From: an uncultured Bacteroidales bacterium
Lineage (GTDB): Bacteria; Bacteroidota; Bacteroidia; Bacteroidales; Paludibacteraceae
NCBI GenBank assembly: GCA_946403215.1
Contig: CAMIZG010000011.1
Coordinates: forward strand, 1 to 45,406
Reading direction: 5' to 3'
Length of the DNA stretch: 45,406 nucleotides
Shown: positions 44,001 through 45,406 of the stretch, one piece after another
How positions within the stretch are numbered: position 1 is the stretch's first letter
Layout of the letters: each line of letters starts with the position of its first letter
Translations under genes and position numbers: made by a program
Notes under the pieces: model-generated
What the model was told of the DNA's origin: nothing
Database searches by the model: none
What the model saw: the letters and a program-made list of their open reading frames with translations, nothing else

Positions 44001-44398
44001 CCGTAACGGCTGTAGGGGTTGCGGGTGTGCTCAAAGTGTCCTTCGGCGTAATCCCACCGGTCAAGACCCTGGGCGTAGAACAGGATATAGTCACCCGAGT
44101 TGAACACGCCGTCAGCCCCCTTGTTCATGTAGAACGCTACGGGCGGCAGGTCGTCGTGTTTGGCAAGGCGGAAATCCTGCTGCAGGGGCGCGCCGCCGTA
44201 GCCGTATATACGCACATTGGCGGGGTTCAGTCCGGCTGATGCGAGTTCGTCGTAGGTAAGGCAGTGCACGCCTGTCTCCGTCACGCTTATCTTCACCCAC
44301 TTGCCGCTTGCCAGTACGGACTGCGCGGTATACGAATGAGCCTTGAGGCCTGCTACAGCAAGCATCAACAGACTAAGTATGACGGTTATTCGTTTCAT
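41012..44398 (-). CDS. porU: Type IX secretion sortase PorU (C25-like peptidase)
   Basis: PorU is the outer-membrane-associated sortase that removes the C-terminal sorting domain of T9SS cargo and attaches it to A-LPS. The 1128-residue protein starts with a signal peptide (MKRITVILSLLMLAVAGLKA) and long beta domains. The gingipain-type catalytic domain follows, with the catalytic His in 'FMDYSGHGGYNNISS' near residue 641 and the catalytic Cys in 'WMLATCGFAHFD' near residue 676. It ends in a C-terminal sorting-domain-like fold ('IIAYPNPLRVDETMHFTIDY', 'VYSPQGQLVYQS', 'GVYLYRVT'), which PorU keeps. The ATG overlaps the stop of the FAH-like gene by 4 bases. Confidence 0.95.
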   Translation of the reverse strand: MKRITVILSLLMLAVAGLKAHSYTAQSVLASGKWVKISVTETGVHCLTYDELASAGLNPANVRIYGYGGAPLQQDFRLAKHDDLPPVAFYMNKGADGVFNSGDYILFYAQGLDRWDYAEGHFEHTRNPYSRYGYYFLTDNAGEQRLITTAAELTDAAYNADTYTAYRVHDRDSINLVDVAGKAGGGREFYGERFNNARKSLTVTIPFSNVVAGTNLDIRCRVAGASSERTTFTMAVGSNSHKCSTDPISVKDFYSMATTNEEADRFQLPANGTGQQQLRITFSNSSTAARGYLNYIEMSATCRLVMTGQQMVITNTEHLGQAGNTRYTLTGASGDVQLWDITDPTAVKRIPATLNGSTLTFVGYNTTRQTILAVKPGTAAGWYKPAVVGAVANQNLHALSNIDLVIITPEAFIPAARILANAHEQYDAITTAIVTDQQVYNEFSSGAPDATAYRWVMKMLYDRAANPAQKPKSLLLLGDGSFDNRKLLPTSAPNVLLTYQALNSENEVHAYASDDYFGFLDDEEGASDVTAKMDIGVGRLPVRDAETAVAVANKIVAYMRNDNPGKWRQQLVFAADDGDGNLHTEITDEAAERVRLRNESFVVNKVYIDAYPQEANASGESSPLAKKRFMTLLNEGVLFMDYSGHGGYNNISSEMLLTMRECKTMTNANRGFWMLATCGFAHFDATEQSASEEAVNNPNGGAIAVMSACRTVYANHNREINRYLCDTLFGHSNEFNYRMTLGEACRVAKNMTPSNSTNHNKLAYLLLGDPALRLHYPTDYRVRTEQASDTLNALTLHSFTGWIEAENGDTARDFNGVVNISLMDKMQKITTLDNDESDPKQKRRYTYNDYPNTLYQGLARVTNGHFDYTFMVPKDIRYNFGNGRITYYALDSINGEGVGHYENFVVGGSAAVAIVDTLGPDLKIYLNTPSFRNGDKTTPNPHFYAEIYDDHGINTVGSGIGHDLLLTIDGDPNMVYVLNDNYESSGSYQSGRVNYGLSGLPEGNHTLTFRAWDLLNNSSSEALSFTVVNGLEPTMYSIIAYPNPLRVDETMHFTIDYDQPDELMEVGIYVYSPQGQLVYQSSRQGTEQHSFALDNTYLTPGVYLYRVTLTTTEGKSTGKSGKLVVYEK

Positions 44399-44976
44399 TT
44401 GATTTTACAGTATAATTGTTCCACTTCGCCGGCTACGCAACGGATAATGTCTTCGCGTTGCAGTTGCATGGGCTGCTCGTTGGCGGCCACATAGATCAGG
44501 TCTCCCTGCCTAATGGTGAGCATCTGACTGACGCGTGCCACGGCTTGGTCAAGAGTCTCTTGCGACCAATGGCTATTGGCTGACGGCCACCGGCCTATAT
44601 CCTGCCCTTCCTTCTCCTGCAGCCACCGGCTGAGGGCTAACGGCCGTTGGTCTATATCCTGCCAATTCCCGATGGCCAGTGAGTTCTCGAAGGCGACGGC
44701 TTCCGTCCAGGGCTTGCCTTCGGCTTTGGCCTTGCGGAGCAGGTCAGCCGCGAAGAAATCCACACCGGGCGCTATAGCGTCGTAGTAGCGCGAAGCAAAA
44801 CGGGGTGCAATCCCTCTTCCCAGGCGCGCCACGCGCAGCACACAGCAGGGCAAGGCCTGAAGGTCGCCTATGGTGTCAGCCACGAACAGCGGCTTGCGGT
44901 TGACCAGCATCGAGCTGTCGCTCTTGATCACCAGGCTCTCACTGCCGTCGTAATATGTTAGTCCTACTATCTTCAA
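44395..44976 (-). CDS. Degenerate fumarylacetoacetate-hydrolase-family protein
   Basis: The region 'VLRVARLGRGIAPRFASRYYDAIAPGVDFFAADLLRKAKAEGKPWTEAVAFENSLAIG' (given in parts: 'RFASRYYDAIAPGVDF', 'GKPWTEAVAFENSLAIG') and 'QMLTIRQGDLIY' matches the FAH fold. Two metal-binding Glu expected before the 'VxRxxRLG' strand (E-x-E) are replaced by Leu and Cys ('LPCCVLRVARLG'), so the usual catalytic site is lost. A 57-base duplication made of heptamers (44561-44674) adds about 38 residues in the core. No ATG fits the frame: TTG 44976 is the best start (an ATG at 44984 is out of frame). It leads the porU transcript and overlaps porU by 4 bases. It may be a pseudoenzyme or a decaying gene kept for coupling. 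Confidence 0.7.
   Translation of the reverse strand: MKIVGLTYYDGSESLVIKSDSSMLVNRKPLFVADTIGDLQALPCCVLRVARLGRGIAPRFASRYYDAIAPGVDFFAADLLRKAKAEGKPWTEAVAFENSLAIGNWQDIDQRPLALSRWLQEKEGQDIGRWPSANSHWSQETLDQAVARVSQMLTIRQGDLIYVAANEQPMQLQREDIIRCVAGEVEQLYCKIK
44561..44674 (-). repeat. 57-base tandem duplication built of heptamers in the FAH-like gene
   Basis: Units 44561-44617 and 44618-44674 align across their length, each with five heptamers (44561-44595 and 44618-44652) followed by TATATCCTGCC. The copies encode the matching 16-residue segments 'QDIDQRPLALSRWLQE' and 'QDIGRWPSANSHWSQE'. As 57 is a multiple of 3, the frame is kept. Confidence 0.85.
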
Positions 44977-44996
44977 GGCTTCATGCTCCTTTGGGT

Positions 44997-45026
44997 CCCC
45001 GACGCAACTTGAAAGTTGTGTTGGGG
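44997..45026 (+). promoter_or_regulatory. 13-bp hairpin upstream of the FAH-like gene
   Basis: CCCCGACGCAACT and AGTTGTGTTGGGG pair around a 4-base loop (TGAA). As plus-strand RNA the stem is unbroken with two G-U pairs; as minus-strand mRNA leader it has two A-C mismatches. A second small palindrome (ATGTCGC-CCG-GCGACAT, 45051-45067) follows. Both lie in the predicted leader of the FAH-porU transcript. The sequence GTTGCGTCGGG recurs at 45196-45206. Confidence 0.45.
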
Positions 45027-45095
45027 AGAGCCGAGGCAGTTGCGTGCTTTATGTCGCCCGGCGACATCTGATAGCGCGATTTGCCGAAGGCGGTG

Positions 45096-45126
45096 CAAAG
45101 ATAACATTTTTTTTTCGTATTTGCAA
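45096..45126 (-). promoter_or_regulatory. Bacteroidota promoter for the FAH-porU-porV run
   Basis: On the minus strand TTG (45126-45124) and TATCTTTG (45103-45096) are 20 bases apart. The start would be near 45088, giving a leader of about 110 bases that holds the two hairpins. Confidence 0.78.
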
Positions 45127-45212
45127 GCCCGACGAAAGATTTATACACTTTTTGACAAAATTCGACACATTTGCTTTGCAAACACGTTCACCAAAGTTGC
45201 GTCGGGAACGCG

Positions 45213-45406
45213 TCATTTGGCACGGATGAATATCTGCACCGGCGTACCCGTGAAATCCCACCACTCGCGCAGCTTGTTCTCCAGGAAGCGGCGGTAGGGC
45301 TCTTTGACATACTGCGGCAGGTTGGCAAAGAACACGAACGTCGGTATCTGGGTGTTCGGCAGTTGCGTGCAGTACTTGATCTTGATATACTTGCCTTTGG
45401 TGGCAG
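45213..45406 (-). CDS. der: GTPase Der (EngA), C-terminal part only
   Basis: Only the last 64 codons are in the window; the gene continues past the right edge. The reading frame gives '[19 protein letters not shown]', '[18 protein letters not shown]' and '[13 protein letters not shown]' before the stop (45213-45215). This is the KH-like C-terminal domain of Der, a double-GTPase needed for 50S ribosome assembly. The G domains are not visible. It ends 87 bases before the -33 box of the FAH-porU promoter. Confidence 0.92.
   Translation of the reverse strand, partial: ATKGKYIKIKYCTQLPNTQIPTFVFFANLPQYVKEPYRRFLENKLREWWDFTGTPVQIFIRAK

Noticed and set aside
44981..45181. Small minus-strand frame upstream of the FAH-like gene
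   Set aside because: It runs through the promoter and leader hairpins and has no recognisable protein features.

Overview
The window looks like a chromosomal segment of an anaerobic member of the Bacteroidales (phylum Bacteroidota). The evidence is a SusC/SusD polysaccharide utilisation locus, Bacteroidota-type promoters (TTTG or TTG, 20 bases, TANNTTTG), SPII lipoproteins, pyruvate phosphate dikinase, an LptC/type III pantothenate kinase cluster, and the type IX secretion genes porU and porV next to ispF. The mix of Bacteroides-like glycan genes with Porphyromonas-like por genes suits a gut or rumen fibre degrader. I cannot name a species. I see no tRNA, rRNA, CRISPR array, transposase or integrase.

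Layout. Positions 1-3966 (+) hold an A+T-rich accessory operon. It encodes two unrecognised proteins, a cytosolic BspA-type leucine-rich repeat protein, a DnaB/RecA-fold protein without a P-loop, and two related secreted proteins. A non-coding spacer and a strong hairpin separate it from pyruvate phosphate dikinase (4359-7088, -). Positions 7459-20556 (-) are one compact operon for beta-glucan or cello-oligosaccharide use: GH94 phosphorylase, GH5, SusC, SusD, surface glycan-binding lipoprotein, sugar symporter and GH9. A divergent AraC regulator (20709-21566, +) probably controls it. Surface lipoprotein cellulases would cut the glucan, SusCD would import the oligomers, GH5 and GH9 would trim them, the symporter would bring cellobiose into the cytoplasm, and GH94 would split it with phosphate.

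Positions 21700-25691 (+) carry an S1/P1 nuclease, a deacetylase-like protein, an unusual sugar transferase and a short-chain dehydrogenase. Positions 25831-27913 (+) carry an outer-membrane barrel and an S41 peptidase lipoprotein. They converge on a seven-gene envelope/CoA operon (34630 down to 27910, -): small membrane protein, acyl-CoA/ACP ligase, CoaX, outer-membrane protein, TPR protein, LptC and a CYTH protein.

Positions 44976-34724 (-) form a tightly packed run: a degenerate FAH-family protein, PorU, PorV, IspF, a DUF3256-like protein, AroK, SufE, a WYL regulator and a metallopeptidase lipoprotein. The 3' end of der closes the window.

The most unusual signal is a family of seven-base tandem tracts. 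They sit at gene borders, where some supply start codons, and inside three reading frames (GH9, the metallopeptidase and the FAH-like gene), where they are translated as extra residues. Other points of interest are two matching intercistronic hairpins (ATCAGCC-N6-GGCTGAT), repeated palindromic sites over the 3' end of the GH9 gene, a G-run-rich leader before pyruvate phosphate dikinase, and the accessory operon.
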